This document shows positions 54,501-61,922 of a stretch of 64,000 nucleotides of DNA, piece by piece. Position 1 is the stretch's first letter; each line of letters opens with the position of its first letter. Source of the DNA: a virus. Below the pieces are notes generated by a model. The model worked only from the letters and a program-made list of their open reading frames with translations, searched no databases and was not told where the DNA came from. The DNA lies in the IMG/VR virus record IMGVR_UViG_3300027970_000012, positions 27,445 through 91,444 of that record, one strand, 5' to 3'. The position numbers and the translations under genes were made by a program.

Positions 54501-57500
54501 AAAAATTGGAGATTCTGAGAGAGAAAGAGCTTCTGTGTTCTGCGTAGTGATACTATCGTTAAGAAAGTATCTTAATTTTTTTGGAGGATAGAAGTGAACG
54601 AATTGTAGTTTATCTTGTTGAGTTCTGCCTGGAACTAAAATTCCTTCTTCATCTCCAGCAAGAAGTTGTCTATTCTTCTCAATTTGATTAATCTTCCACT
54701 CAAATACATTCGCTTGGAATTTTACATCACTTCCTCTTTCTACAATTTCAATTTTAGTGAATTTGTCATATTCAATTCCAGGATTTAGAATACGAACAGA
54801 TTGGATTTTACCAGATTCTATAATTGGATATAGTTCTGCATATTTTCCTGACCCAATAATCTTTAGGTCAATATTATTTGAATATCCACTACCATAGTTG
54901 AGTATCTGAATATCAATAATTGCACCATCTACTATAATTGGCTTCAATATCGCTATTCGTTTAATTTTAGATATACTAATGTTAGGTCTTCTATGAAAAT
55001 TAATAACCTCTGGTGTTCCATATTTTTGACCATAATTTTCAATAAATACGCTTTCAATACTACCTAGAATTACTGGTTCTAGAACTGGAGGAACTAATCC
55101 TGTGGTTTTGGTTTCTGGATAACATTCCACAACCACTTCTATTGGTGGGTATGAAAATGTGTGAGTTCCAACTCCCACAGAATTCAATCTAACATAATTT
55201 CCCTGATTGTAGTCATAATCAAGTACGGTACTTCCAGTTCCAGCAAAGCATAATTTAAATTTATCTTTGTTTATAATTTTAAGAAAGTAATTATTTGTAG
55301 TGGAGACTCCAGAAATAGTAGTATCGGTAGTTGAATATTCAACTAAATCTTTCTCATTGAAGTTATGATTTTTTGCAAAGATGTAATCTAGGTATACATT
55401 GATACCATTTCTAGATTCATTGTCATCTAAATTTGATGGAATACTTATGGATTTGGATGAATATCCTTCTCCAGGATTTATTACATCTATATTCACTATG
55501 GTATTCTTGTTGTTCAATGATTGGAAATAGTGAACTCCAGAACTTGAAGAAGTGGTAAGATTTATTTCATTTTGGCCAATACTCAGCTCAGATAGTGTTC
55601 TATACAATTTGATAGATGAATTGGAGATTACCCCAACAAAATAGAAGGAATTTTTTGGTAGCTTCTTTATGATAAGAGAGTTGGAATTCGGATCAGAGTA
55701 CTCAATTTCTGAATTACCATTTGGAATATATTCAACTACTTCTCCATTCTCAAAATTGTGTGGTGATATGAAGGTAATACTATTGGTAGTGGGATTTACT
55801 CCATTTCCATCTCCGAGAAAAGCAGACCTAGTTTTTGTCTTAATTACTGTTGGAGATAAGAGTGCATTTTTACCTCCTCCACCACGAATTGAAACTCTAA
55901 TATCATCTCTATATCCAAATCCAGAATCAACAACACGAATTGCAGAGACGGACCCAACTAGATTTGCTCGCGCAACGGCATCTGTACCATAACCAACTCC
56001 ATCCACAATATCCTCAATCTGAAGAGAGGGAGTATTGATTACATCATAATTTTTACCAGGATTTAAAATTTTAATATCTTCCAGCTTACCATAGTAAATA
56101 TTTTCATCATATAGTGTAGTTGAATATACTTCAACACCATTCAACATCACTCCAATTGGTCTATCTCCTGTAGTTTGGTCGGAGAATTCATTTGGACTTG
56201 GATTTTCTACTGTTCTTGGGAACTTTCTTAATAATTTCTGATGACCTAATTCTTTATTCTGATAATCAATTTTTGAAATTTCTCCAGATATAGACCCAGA
56301 AATCTCAATATATTTGTTCGCAATTAAGTCACTTGCGCTATATGATAATGATAACTTATTGCTTGTATCGTGTGGCCCAAATGCAGTCACATAATAAGAA
56401 CCAGTAGATATACCTAAAGTTTGATTCGGATTACAATATACCTTTTCTCCAGTATATAAGAAATGCGGAACATTTGTGTTAAGTTCAGTAGTACCTACTA
56501 AAGAATTTTCTGATACTTGAGTAGAGAAGAATATGGTTCTCGGAGTTGGATTTATGCTATACTCAGGAAGACCTGATGATGCAATGTAGAAATTACTCTC
56601 ATCAAAATCGGTATATGAATTTTGAATATTACAAGTTAGATAATTCAGACTTGGATATAATGAAGAATTTGCCTTCTTGATTTTTATACTTAATGTCGTT
56701 TTATCAATTAAATTTGTGGTTGATATAACTTCAATAACTTTATTGTTGATAATTGAGGTAATTTCCGCAGTTATTCTAACATCATCTACATATTCTGGAT
56801 TACTGAGAATTATATCCTCTTCCTGAGATACGAATATTTCGTCATAAGTTTCAATTCTATATAAATCAGAGTCGGAGATTTTGAAGAGAGATTTAATTCT
56901 ATGATTTGTGGGAAGGTTATATAACCAAGTATTAAATTGTGGATATTGATTTAGACTTACTCCAAAAGATGATAATTTGATTTTATCTCCAACTCTCAAA
57001 TTTGAAGTTAATGAGTAGTCAACACTCTCAATTACATTAATAATTCTAAAGTAAATCTGAACACCATTTACATCACAATATGCAAAATTACTACTTAAGA
57101 CGGTATCATTAACTCGTACATCGGTAATATTGTTAACAATCTCTAAAAATTGAGTTGAAGTCTTATCAGAATATGATAGAGTGAACGGATTTAAACTTTG
57201 ATTTGGACTCTGAACTATAAGTTCTCCAGATTGTGGGAATCCTACAGTACTATCTACAGTAAGTACTAAACTAGTTTTTCCAACTGCTTCTACAACATTT
57301 GTTTTACTTGTGGTAGTAAAATTAAATTGAATAGATTCTGGGTCTAATGAAATTTCATATAGAATTTTACCCGAAATTGGCCGAATTTCGACATTATATA
57401 TGGATGCATTAGTCAATCCTGAAGCTGTGTTTTGGAATATAGTGCTTCCTTTTAAACTAAGTGGGTCTATATCTCCAGAAATCTTTTCTACTAAAATGTT

Positions 57501-58217
57501 CTTTGTGATGTAATTTGAACTATTAGACGGAGTTATCAGATAATCTGATGGAGTAACAACACTAATATCTTCATTAAATAGAATTTTGAATAGAATTTCA
57601 TATGAAGTACTTGTTCCTTTGGCGGAATATAGGTCAATTGCTCTACTCAAAAACAATTTCAGATTTAATGGCTTTACTAGCTCTCTATTTTCAAATCCAG
57701 GAAGAAATTGTGTTTTGAACTTCTTGAAAATTTCATCAAAAAATAATAGATTTAAATTTTGTACTACTGTATCTTTAGAGTGAAACTGAGCTTGAGTTGA
57801 ATTGAAATTCAAACTCATATTAGCTACATTATCAATTCCACTAAAAGCTCTCACACAATCTTCAAATGTGGTTTCAGTCTTAACTTTATATGTAATGATT
57901 TCGTCATCTATTTTAAGTAGACCATATGTACTTGGAAATCCGACAGTGGATGTTACGCGAATTACGTCAGAAAATGCCTGAACATCCTGAGTTAAGATGC
58001 AGGGAGTTGTCTTATTTACAAAGGTCTCAAAATTGAAATTATCAATCTTTTTATAATCGATAAAATTATTAGCTAAATCTACTACTCCAGTAGAGTGTTC
58101 TTGTGAAATATAGTACTGCTTCAAAAATTCAGTAAATATTGGGTTATCCTCAACCAAAAACTCTGGAATTTGAGTTTCAATAAAGTTTTGAATTTTTACT
58201 TTTTTGATTTCTGACAT
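45504..58217 (-). CDS. Giant baseplate protein in the gene 7 position (4237 aa)
   Basis: One uninterrupted 12.7 kb gene between gp6 and gp8, where T4 has gp7 (1032 aa), so a wedge scaffold role is likely. The N-terminus KVKIQNFIETQIPEFLVEDN, then FLKQYYISQEHSTGVVDLA, recurs in cyanophage structural proteins. Recognisable later parts are a YHYH-like FGWAYDGSPIYGPY near residue 1235 and many G-GY repeats (VRILNPGIEYDKF, LTGFGAGYRSAPSI). There are also three FNG modules (DISSQFNG near 2500, DISDQFNG near 3155, ISSSFNG near 3427). Near residues 3704-4009 there is a set of W-(V)GxxG-S repeats like a beta-propeller. Its ATG shares a base with the gp6 stop (TAATG). Confidence 0.85.
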   Translation of the reverse strand: MSEIKKVKIQNFIETQIPEFLVEDNPIFTEFLKQYYISQEHSTGVVDLANNFIDYKKIDNFNFETFVNKTTPCILTQDVQAFSDVIRVTSTVGFPSTYGLLKIDDEIITYKVKTETTFEDCVRAFSGIDNVANMSLNFNSTQAQFHSKDTVVQNLNLLFFDEIFKKFKTQFLPGFENRELVKPLNLKLFLSRAIDLYSAKGTSTSYEILFKILFNEDISVVTPSDYLITPSNSSNYITKNILVEKISGDIDPLSLKGSTIFQNTASGLTNASIYNVEIRPISGKILYEISLDPESIQFNFTTTSKTNVVEAVGKTSLVLTVDSTVGFPQSGELIVQSPNQSLNPFTLSYSDKTSTQFLEIVNNITDVRVNDTVLSSNFAYCDVNGVQIYFRIINVIESVDYSLTSNLRVGDKIKLSSFGVSLNQYPQFNTWLYNLPTNHRIKSLFKISDSDLYRIETYDEIFVSQEEDIILSNPEYVDDVRITAEITSIINNKVIEVISTTNLIDKTTLSIKIKKANSSLYPSLNYLTCNIQNSYTDFDESNFYIASSGLPEYSINPTPRTIFFSTQVSENSLVGTTELNTNVPHFLYTGEKVYCNPNQTLGISTGSYYVTAFGPHDTSNKLSLSYSASDLIANKYIEISGSISGEISKIDYQNKELGHQKLLRKFPRTVENPSPNEFSDQTTGDRPIGVMLNGVEVYSTTLYDENIYYGKLEDIKILNPGKNYDVINTPSLQIEDIVDGVGYGTDAVARANLVGSVSAIRVVDSGFGYRDDIRVSIRGGGGKNALLSPTVIKTKTRSAFLGDGNGVNPTTNSITFISPHNFENGEVVEYIPNGNSEIEYSDPNSNSLIIKKLPKNSFYFVGVISNSSIKLYRTLSELSIGQNEINLTTSSSSGVHYFQSLNNKNTIVNIDVINPGEGYSSKSISIPSNLDDNESRNGINVYLDYIFAKNHNFNEKDLVEYSTTDTTISGVSTTNNYFLKIINKDKFKLCFAGTGSTVLDYDYNQGNYVRLNSVGVGTHTFSYPPIEVVVECYPETKTTGLVPPVLEPVILGSIESVFIENYGQKYGTPEVINFHRRPNISISKIKRIAILKPIIVDGAIIDIQILNYGSGYSNNIDLKIIGSGKYAELYPIIESGKIQSVRILNPGIEYDKFTKIEIVERGSDVKFQANVFEWKINQIEKNRQLLAGDEEGILVPGRTQQDKLQFVHFYPPKKLRYFLNDSITTQNTEALSLSESPIFGWAYDGSPIYGPYLAIEGQVKRVQSSYRKNIERNANLRPTTSNYVDGIFIQDYEFNPAYGDLDEYNGRFIQNAQFPNGVYAYFYTTTIDNSSVSIPQYPYLVASKFKFVPRLENYNPNYNQDLDLNTLKLIRHTSPYYLNSANSYYDAIDNIEDRYNQEFTVRSVSTSGIDSVSIYSPGDNYVPGDIVDFRNDGTGGSGATASVLSISGEPISSINIGITTFSNIIFEKLGSQISGILKYPIDVSSGETIVINSVSDPAYTFLLGNQKVVISQPNSVGISTNIANIGVTGSITEIFLNNISGMTVSDFIKIDEEVLKILRVIPETTSLIVERISNVAIHTAGISQARLLPRKFYFYHSGSKLVTTSNKTNYFNPSEDIATQEIGKAYNKIGITSFTIPEKSIYIPNHSYYTGQPLTYHSGISGTPLSVYNSPGQPTFQLQNNQTIYSVVVNNDFIGISTLGFTTTTGIGSTYRSLYFSSSVTGIGIAHSFTTKYDEISGSGESYSVTLETSSNHNLESEDTIKLSVVPEITKTIKFRYNPALKKITTDYITFNTAQISVSTSKITIDTANLNTGDKIVYSNNSESTVGGLQNDGEYFIVVTDLNKIQLANYYSDAIEGRFVILTSIGTGTQRISKLNPQINITKGNTLIFDLSDSSMSSFELGIYLDSNFKNELKTFLYTDNSGQNLLRTSTLELPRELYYKFSSPTEDVYEELEVVNGNYIQIIGSDYNNEYKIVKLSDKTLRFNLASKPEDVTYTLLNLSSLTYSTKSRNASGPINQIQLNYSGRGYKRIPRISNIISQSGASANLSVKSSKIGRISSVERIKDGFDYPTDTTLLPVLSVPAVAQIESISRVDYVGVLTGGKNYNTAPTLKILGNDKIQLKCNLRGTSISDVEIVQNTNDLSRPLKIISTRNSNGYGIDDIAINGNDITIEIINSNTQSYPLSPIGYGSTQTIFPFSIGDQIYIERCRITPIFDASDNLIPQDNYNSSEYNYRFFTVTGISSSNYTITYNVSGLKDGLALGEYTSDFGYGYVINRKDMPEFEMVLANDLSYISNENVFGYDESGTNTFSAKVMEGGWDNEINELRLVNCLGDLKPGYMLSGQQSLLNGIVVASNTFNLTTNLGVTRDKINYVGNTLGGLNDNLMRISDNQYYQKFSYAIRGKVPYNIWKEPVRSILHPSGFKEFSDLEVVSSPSNFRKPTSLPNLSLLVNIDNYSSTYTKHNFAMVTEEDQFEDGSIERIVFEEGTTLTPYILSKTNRVGTIDDISSQFNGTAILQVIATKPVTFISTSLYNLGVSTSGLLVGDKVGFSTYHFYPDSTYISTIANDSIGINTNSPHRLLVGIATQSLSFSRRVPGCKITGKSDFKLTDNGSPIFYREFDASNGINTAIDLNRSVFMLPNHNFQTGQLLNYTPEYSSIVAIASTTIGSGAILIPSFDENYSVKSIRVASGGIGYSTTTPPSIEIVGTVSPIAIGTFIPLIETSTGIITSIQIGVGASGYGYFPLYSGKIGIGTTSETTGRKDIVLGVGGGIGSAIYERGYNVAITTTLSGISSNVTPNFSGNQNRLWGATDPYLPMKSTSGIGIGAQFSVFIVYNSSTGQPISTSVVLRDGGRGYSVGNTVSISGTHIGGTTPTNDLTFTVSRVSNTRISLQANANYLNILGNSNVGYGTGARFNIFRDSLGNIGGVSVVSGGRNYSTQDNISIAGTLIGGISPNDNLFLSAIELGTDTLPEILYVNKVNKDEIKVSGVSTGSDLTLTQLGIGTHSFSVSNPNVNSLIAIDNIIQAPIYRKNRNLTLSSRVSVGDTTISLISGANTLILDDILSLDSEYIRIKNIGTYGPNTLLVERGFLGTGIEGHQIDTKVNVVSGDYNIIKDNIYFSSPPLGPSGLPGLEVNSAFSGRIFSRQFDAYTQNDNNIIFDDISDQFNGIAATAFVLKSNGNTVSGIYTNTNSIIGGSSGVDNDNSPIILINNIAQIGGVDYVIDTPGQNTIRFTSGTPLAGKISRVGYTTGFGYMPLVGASATVAVSGLGTLSNVYLTGFGAGYRSAPSISIASTVGTGASIVATIGTSGTITSLSIINPGSGYTNSILPQVRIDIPQNYYNMSLSYASGSSGQGQGAKASIIVGNGSSIISFELNSTGVGYSVGDNLVISGITTIPNTVNFSQFRVTVLETITDNFVGWYPGQFVQFDNISSSFNGIKKRFIISKTILGVTNVVSIRTNTNDIKIQNNLFVFINDILQVPDISYTYSAGRISFTEAPKSGSKCNILYFRGSDLDVEQVDPPKTIKTGDSVKITENIYDPFDVSQFERVVKDVVGTNIIDTFPYDSIGILTTSDKIRPLDWTKQTTDRILNGSIYSKSRPSLTSRTIPVANIIKDVSRNDTVLYVDSALPLFEDIDETRKLNEDLRDVIILDNREIIQPMVTSIVSTAGTIVSFDIVNPGSGYKNVISPKISVSAPNLIKFDPILNWSSNVGIVTSNQFNSVAFDKVWVSVGNSGEYAFSYNSTVWNSGRKINPDVDFNAIAVKNNQCVVVGNSALAYGCTSVTSNTSWNRIYLIKLIQTIGSPPTGSISTYQGNINSIIYDASRDVVVGSGNSGKIFIGSGISTDRLYEVGIGIENMVSTCSNSNYIISVGSLGTILYSDIGLIWDSVVNVPTNKNLNCVIWTGMNFVAVGDDGTVLTSDIGASSWTLIPTNIVSNILKIRYYNNLYTILDNSGKLYFSLDLRSWVSRVVDDSYSILDILPIDTSDNSGYISVGSSGFISYSTPQINKATANATATDGRLSSITVTNGGFGYNSTAPNIVETEYVDSEQIYSIKARGDYGNIVDVTVYPTGNVGFGTNSPAIEFKLSSRNYINTIPNMQYSPLIRGDYFIINNSNVICSHALTGITTSLGGMSNYPNSKIGTANTFIDGIYKAENVTTPTLGISTVRCSFVPNSSGNITINSGVNTIGFYGNYSFGIVYDYQNRSRKNPKAFVVNKDNGLIGLSSGPMMYRTRGLL

Positions 58218-60100
58218 TATCTGGTGTAGTTTATGTTTTCATAGCTGGAGGTGACGGTATAATTCGTTCCAGATAGTTCTTGACCAGAACTAATGCTATC
58301 CTCTATTATATTTACCGTAGTATTTTCTAGACTTAGAGATAGATATAAATCCCGAAGAGCAATTACGTCATTGGATTCTGGAACTGCTTCAATTTCAATT
58401 TTATCTGGACGTTCAGTTGAAGTAATAATGATGGGATATAGAATGATTTCACCCGTAGCATAATATACTTTTCCAATATTTTGACTGATAATTTCTGGAG
58501 AATTGTTCACTAATCGAAATAGAAATAATGTTCCCTCATCCGAATTTATAGGAATATCACTTAGATATGTAGTACCAGAAATATTGCTTACGGTGAATCC
58601 ACTAGACTTGATATTATATCCAGAAGTATTGATAAATGTTTTGTTACTTATATGAAACTGATTTCCAAAACATATTTCATATGACGCCAGTTTGTTTACA
58701 ATTGGAACTAAATCTCTTCGGATTTTAACTTTTGTGATATTTGATGTAATCGCAGCATTAGTATTATCAATAATTCCAACTAACTTACTATACTTGAATC
58801 TACCCGAAAAATTATTTACTTCTGCAGAACTAGAATATGTTTGAATTGTAGAGATAACCTGATTTCGAAGCTCTACTCCAGATGAGATGAGATTGGAATT
58901 ATAATATACCGTACTATTCATTTCAAGATATAGATACTTTAAGTCCACAAGTTCTGGCTTAATTCCCGAAACTGAATATTGCTTGAGTTGTCTTTTAATA
59001 TCCTCTTTCGTAATTTTTGAAATATAACTTCCACTTCTAGGCTTAACTGAAATGAAAACCTTTCCATATTGTGGTGGAGTGGTTTCTTCTCCTCCATATG
59101 CAATAACACTTTCCACATTTGGATATAGATATGGTATAATTGCTTTATAGTCATTTGCAGTCACTGCTCTATATTGAGATGAATATAGTCTCGGAGCAAG
59201 TTGCTTGATACTAGAGATACTTTCAATCTCATCTCCATTCTCAGAAGATTGAAGTACAGTTAACAGTGAAATACCTTTAGTAATAGGATTCTGATTGTTG
59301 TCTAGAAGAATTCCGGAGAACGTAAAGTTTGCCGCGCCATTTCCACTGAGTCCATTTGTGACAATATAGGTAACATTTACGGTACTTCCCGATTGTACGG
59401 ATTTTCCTAAAACATCATCACCAAATATAATTTCATATTTTTCATCCTCTACTTCCTGAATGAGAAACATCTTGGTGTTTCTATCTACATTGAAGATATT
59501 ATTCTGTAGAGTGTACTCTTCATTTTTATTGGTATATACCTTAACTCGTATGGTGGAAGTATCCACTCCAGGATTTGGAATTATCAATCGTTGATTTTTG
59601 GTTGTATCTTCTATTTTAAAAATCTTACGAAGAAATATTCCTTCAAAAAGTTCAATATTATTAAAATTCGCAATACTATTCTTATCTACCGTTGCTGTAA
59701 TGGGCTTGGGAATGGAGAAAATATAACTACCACCTTCCATTGCACCTAATGCAATGACTCCTGCATTCAGAGTAACAGTTCGGGCACCAGTTCCACTAGT
59801 ATTCACAGAAAAGCTTACAACTGCACGAGCAGCTCTTTTTGAACGAGGAACATAGCCAATATTCTTAGCTAAGGAAACGACATTCTCACGAAGAGTGGCG
59901 CTATCAATGAATGACTCATTGACCGCCATATTTGTATTAAATGATGTAATATATGAATTATACGCTAAAATATCAATAAGTACAGAAAAATTTGACCCTT
60001 CAAAGTCAAAGTCTGTAAAAGTATCACTTGCTCTCAAATAATCTTTAATTTGAGTACGAAGTGAATTAAAATCTAAATTTGTGAATTGATTAAATGACAT
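58217..60100 (-). CDS. 6: Baseplate wedge gp6
   Basis: A 627-residue core wedge protein of contractile tails. The family features are FTNLDFNSLRTQIKDYLRAS, the SVLIDILAYNSYITSFNTNM segment, FIDSATLRENVVSLAKNIGY and VPRSKRAARAVVSF, then LAPRLYSSQYRAVTANDYKA. T4 gp6 is 660 residues. It starts directly after the gp25 stop and its own stop overlaps the start of the giant gene. Confidence 0.95.
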   Translation of the reverse strand: MSFNQFTNLDFNSLRTQIKDYLRASDTFTDFDFEGSNFSVLIDILAYNSYITSFNTNMAVNESFIDSATLRENVVSLAKNIGYVPRSKRAARAVVSFSVNTSGTGARTVTLNAGVIALGAMEGGSYIFSIPKPITATVDKNSIANFNNIELFEGIFLRKIFKIEDTTKNQRLIIPNPGVDTSTIRVKVYTNKNEEYTLQNNIFNVDRNTKMFLIQEVEDEKYEIIFGDDVLGKSVQSGSTVNVTYIVTNGLSGNGAANFTFSGILLDNNQNPITKGISLLTVLQSSENGDEIESISSIKQLAPRLYSSQYRAVTANDYKAIIPYLYPNVESVIAYGGEETTPPQYGKVFISVKPRSGSYISKITKEDIKRQLKQYSVSGIKPELVDLKYLYLEMNSTVYYNSNLISSGVELRNQVISTIQTYSSSAEVNNFSGRFKYSKLVGIIDNTNAAITSNITKVKIRRDLVPIVNKLASYEICFGNQFHISNKTFINTSGYNIKSSGFTVSNISGTTYLSDIPINSDEGTLFLFRLVNNSPEIISQNIGKVYYATGEIILYPIIITSTERPDKIEIEAVPESNDVIALRDLYLSLSLENTTVNIIEDSISSGQELSGTNYTVTSSYENINYTR

Positions 60101-60502
60101 TTATATTCTTGTCGGAACGAGTATGAATTCAATAGTCTGAGAAGAATTAGAAATTCCAACAATATCATAGTTTATAGTTATATTTACCTCATACCCATCT
60201 TCAATAGGTTCTGCAGAAACTGACGTAATTTTTACTCTAGGTTCATAATTTGAGATTACGGATTTGATTTGGTCTTCAACTCCAATTGCATTCTCAATTA
60301 AATTGAGGTCAAATAGTAATTTTTGAACATCACATCCAATTAGAGGATTAAAAAATCTTTCTCCAAAGTTAGTTCTCACTAAATTAATGACGGATTTTTT
60401 AATTGCATCCTCATTCCGAAGAGCAATAATGTCATTTGTAATCGGATTTTTAGTAAAGGATAAACTAATATCTCGAAATGATTTTGAAATTGTAATGGAC
60501 AT
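60101..60502 (-). CDS. 25: Baseplate wedge gp25
   Basis: A 133-residue gp25 (lysozyme-like fold without activity) that starts sheath assembly on the wedge. The motif DIALRNEDAIKKSVINLVRT followed by NFGERFFNPLIGCD is diagnostic, as is IENAIGVEDQIKSVISNYEPR. Length equals T4 gp25 (132). A CTAAATA element (60528-60534) and an AGGAG ribosome site precede it. Confidence 0.96.
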   Translation of the reverse strand: MSITISKSFRDISLSFTKNPITNDIIALRNEDAIKKSVINLVRTNFGERFFNPLIGCDVQKLLFDLNLIENAIGVEDQIKSVISNYEPRVKITSVSAEPIEDGYEVNITINYDIVGISNSSQTIEFILVPTRI

Positions 60503-60527
60503 TAAAATTCAATTCTCCTCTCTCTAA

Positions 60528-60534
60528 TATTTAG
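60528..60534 (-). promoter_or_regulatory. Candidate late promoter CTAAATA for gp25
   Basis: Minus-strand CTAAATA containing the stop codon of the 52-aa gene, 26 bases before gp25, the first gene of the baseplate run in this window. Confidence 0.55.
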
Positions 60535-60689
60535 AGAAGTTTTTGTCCAGATTCTAATTTATACAGTGGAGATACATCAGAAGAATCAAGTTCTAGGTCA
60601 GTATTCTCCAAAATCTCAGTTTCTTCTGAGATATCTGGATTTTCTGCATCATATACAATTTCTTGAAGTACTTTTCTATCGGTTTTCAT
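60531..60689 (-). CDS. Small acidic protein (52 aa)
   Basis: Reads MKTDRKVLQEIVYDAENPDI and ends SPLYKLESGQKLL, with many Asp/Glu in between. Its stop lies in the CTAAATA element of gp25 and another CTAAATA (60711-60717) lies 22 bases upstream of its own start. It is thus flanked exactly like the virion genes. Function unknown. Confidence 0.6.
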   Translation of the reverse strand: MKTDRKVLQEIVYDAENPDISEETEILENTDLELDSSDVSPLYKLESGQKLL

Positions 60690-60710
60690 TGATATTTTGT
60701 CAATTAATCA

Positions 60711-60717
60711 TATTTAG
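60711..60717 (-). promoter_or_regulatory. Candidate late promoter CTAAATA
   Basis: Minus-strand CTAAATA directly after the stop codon of the 60-aa gene and 22 bases before the 52-aa gene. Confidence 0.45.
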
Positions 60718-60900
60718 TTAATTCTTTTTGGGAAATTCCCCATATATGGGCTCTGTTCCATATTCCCAATCATCATAGTCCTCATCATTGCGAATTTTTT
60801 CGTGAACTTGATTTTGAATCTCAAATTTTCGGTTTCTCAGAACGAAAAAATTTATAAAATTGTGAAAATCTCTGATAAAATTGAGCATTGGTTCTTCCAA
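60718..60900 (-). CDS. Small hypothetical protein (60 aa)
   Basis: Starts MEEPMLNFIRDFHNFINFFV with an aromatic amphipathic helix and ends with an acidic, tyrosine-rich tail (DDWEYGTEPIYGEFPKKN). It is followed immediately by a CTAAATA element. The frame fits the run of same-strand small genes, but I do not recognise it. Confidence 0.5.
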   Translation of the reverse strand: MEEPMLNFIRDFHNFINFFVLRNRKFEIQNQVHEKIRNDEDYDDWEYGTEPIYGEFPKKN

Positions 60901-60954
60901 ATAGTGTGTTATTGCAACTTTTAGAAAAATGGAGGTTGCGAAATCTCCAAATCA

Positions 60955-61296
60955 TTAACGATATACCTGACGAAGAGTATAAACATCAGAATTTAGATGC
61001 TTAAGCAGTTCCAAAGCAATTATTTTTGGATTCTTTTCACCACAAGTGTAAATATCTGCTGAAACACAGTTATGTTCAGGCCAAGAATGTAGTGAAAAAT
61101 GACTTTCTGCTAAAGTAATCACGATTGTGACTCCCTGAGGCTCAAAATCGTGATTACAAGTGTTTAAAATTGTCATTCCAGCACGAAGAATTCCACGAGT
61201 AATCACTTTCACCAATGATTTTGAGTCATTGAGTAGTGAAGATTCTACGTTATACACTTCTAAAAGCAGATGCGAGCCCATTGAGAACTTTTCCAA
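60955..61296 (-). CDS. speD: S-adenosylmethionine decarboxylase
   Basis: Makes decarboxylated AdoMet for polyamine synthesis; speD is a known auxiliary gene of T4-like cyanophages. The protein is a self-cleaving pyruvoyl enzyme: cleavage is predicted between Glu64 and Ser65 in TLAESHFSLHSWPE, with catalytic His70 and Cys85 (IYTCG). The S-H-C spacing is the same as in Thermotoga SpeD. The start is probably TTG (61294-61296), since a strong GGAGGA site lies 8 bases before it; ATG at 61279-61281 (MGSHLLLEVYN) is the alternative. A CTAAATA element precedes it. Confidence 0.93.
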   Translation of the reverse strand: MEKFSMGSHLLLEVYNVESSLLNDSKSLVKVITRGILRAGMTILNTCNHDFEPQGVTIVITLAESHFSLHSWPEHNCVSADIYTCGEKNPKIIALELLKHLNSDVYTLRQVYR

Positions 61297-61318
61297 TCAT
61301 TTATTCCTCCAAATAGAG

Positions 61319-61325
61319 TATTTAG
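61319..61325 (-). promoter_or_regulatory. Candidate late promoter CTAAATA for speD
   Basis: Minus-strand CTAAATA containing the stop codon of the 144-aa gene, 23 bases before the speD TTG start. Confidence 0.45.
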
Positions 61326-61756
61326 AGAAATTTCATCTCCAATTCTGCAGCAACGTGCAACAAATTGCCCGCAATCTGTGAGTCCATATTCATTCGGTAT
61401 TTTTGAACTACCGTTCCAATGGTTTTTGCAATAATTTGATAGTCTTCATCCTGCATTGGAAACTCAAAATCTTTCCAAATATTTTCTATGAGTTCAGTGG
61501 TTTCGGAAGAAACGAGAAACTCTTCTGAAGCAGGTTCGGGTTCGGCACATTCTTCTCTGAGCATATTCACAACCTGCAGCATATCATAAGCATCATCTCC
61601 AGGTTCAGCATTTAGCATTCCCTCTAGCCATTCTGCCCAAGACCGTCCAGATTGTCGGGCCATTCCGTTATAAAAATCTTCGTGCAGCATATTCACATTT
61701 CGGAGTTGTTCTCCCACATATGAAACTGCATCAGACTTATTGGGTGCAAAGTTCAT
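61322..61756 (-). CDS. Hypothetical acidic protein (144 aa)
   Basis: Starts MNFAPNKSDAVSYVGEQLRN, contains GMARQSGRSWAEWLEGML and a very acidic middle, and ends in a helix (IAGNLLHVAAELEMKFL). It overlaps the upstream 44-aa gene by ATGA and reads into speD. No family recognised. It is downstream of the sigma-70-type promoter at 62024-62052. Confidence 0.65.
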   Translation of the reverse strand: MNFAPNKSDAVSYVGEQLRNVNMLHEDFYNGMARQSGRSWAEWLEGMLNAEPGDDAYDMLQVVNMLREECAEPEPASEEFLVSSETTELIENIWKDFEFPMQDEDYQIIAKTIGTVVQKYRMNMDSQIAGNLLHVAAELEMKFL

Positions 61757-61887
61757 TTTCCCTGCCCTCTATATGGTTTACGAGCATTATTGCCGCTGGT
61801 TTTAGCGTACTTTGTATTCTTTCCATCTCCCTGTCTTATATTTTTGGGAGAGGATTGCACTTCCATTGTTTTTTGATTCATTGCCAT
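61753..61887 (-). CDS. Small basic protein (44 aa)
   Basis: Reads MAMNQKTMEVQSSPKNIRQG and ends KPYRGQGK; very rich in Lys, Arg, Asn and Gly, probably disordered and nucleic-acid or protein binding. The second ATG is six bases downstream and also possible. The ATGA overlap with the next gene supports it. Function unknown. Confidence 0.5.
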   Translation of the reverse strand: MAMNQKTMEVQSSPKNIRQGDGKNTKYAKTSGNNARKPYRGQGK

Positions 61888-61922
61888 AATTTAATTACTT
61901 CTCCAAAGGGCGGACTTCTTTT

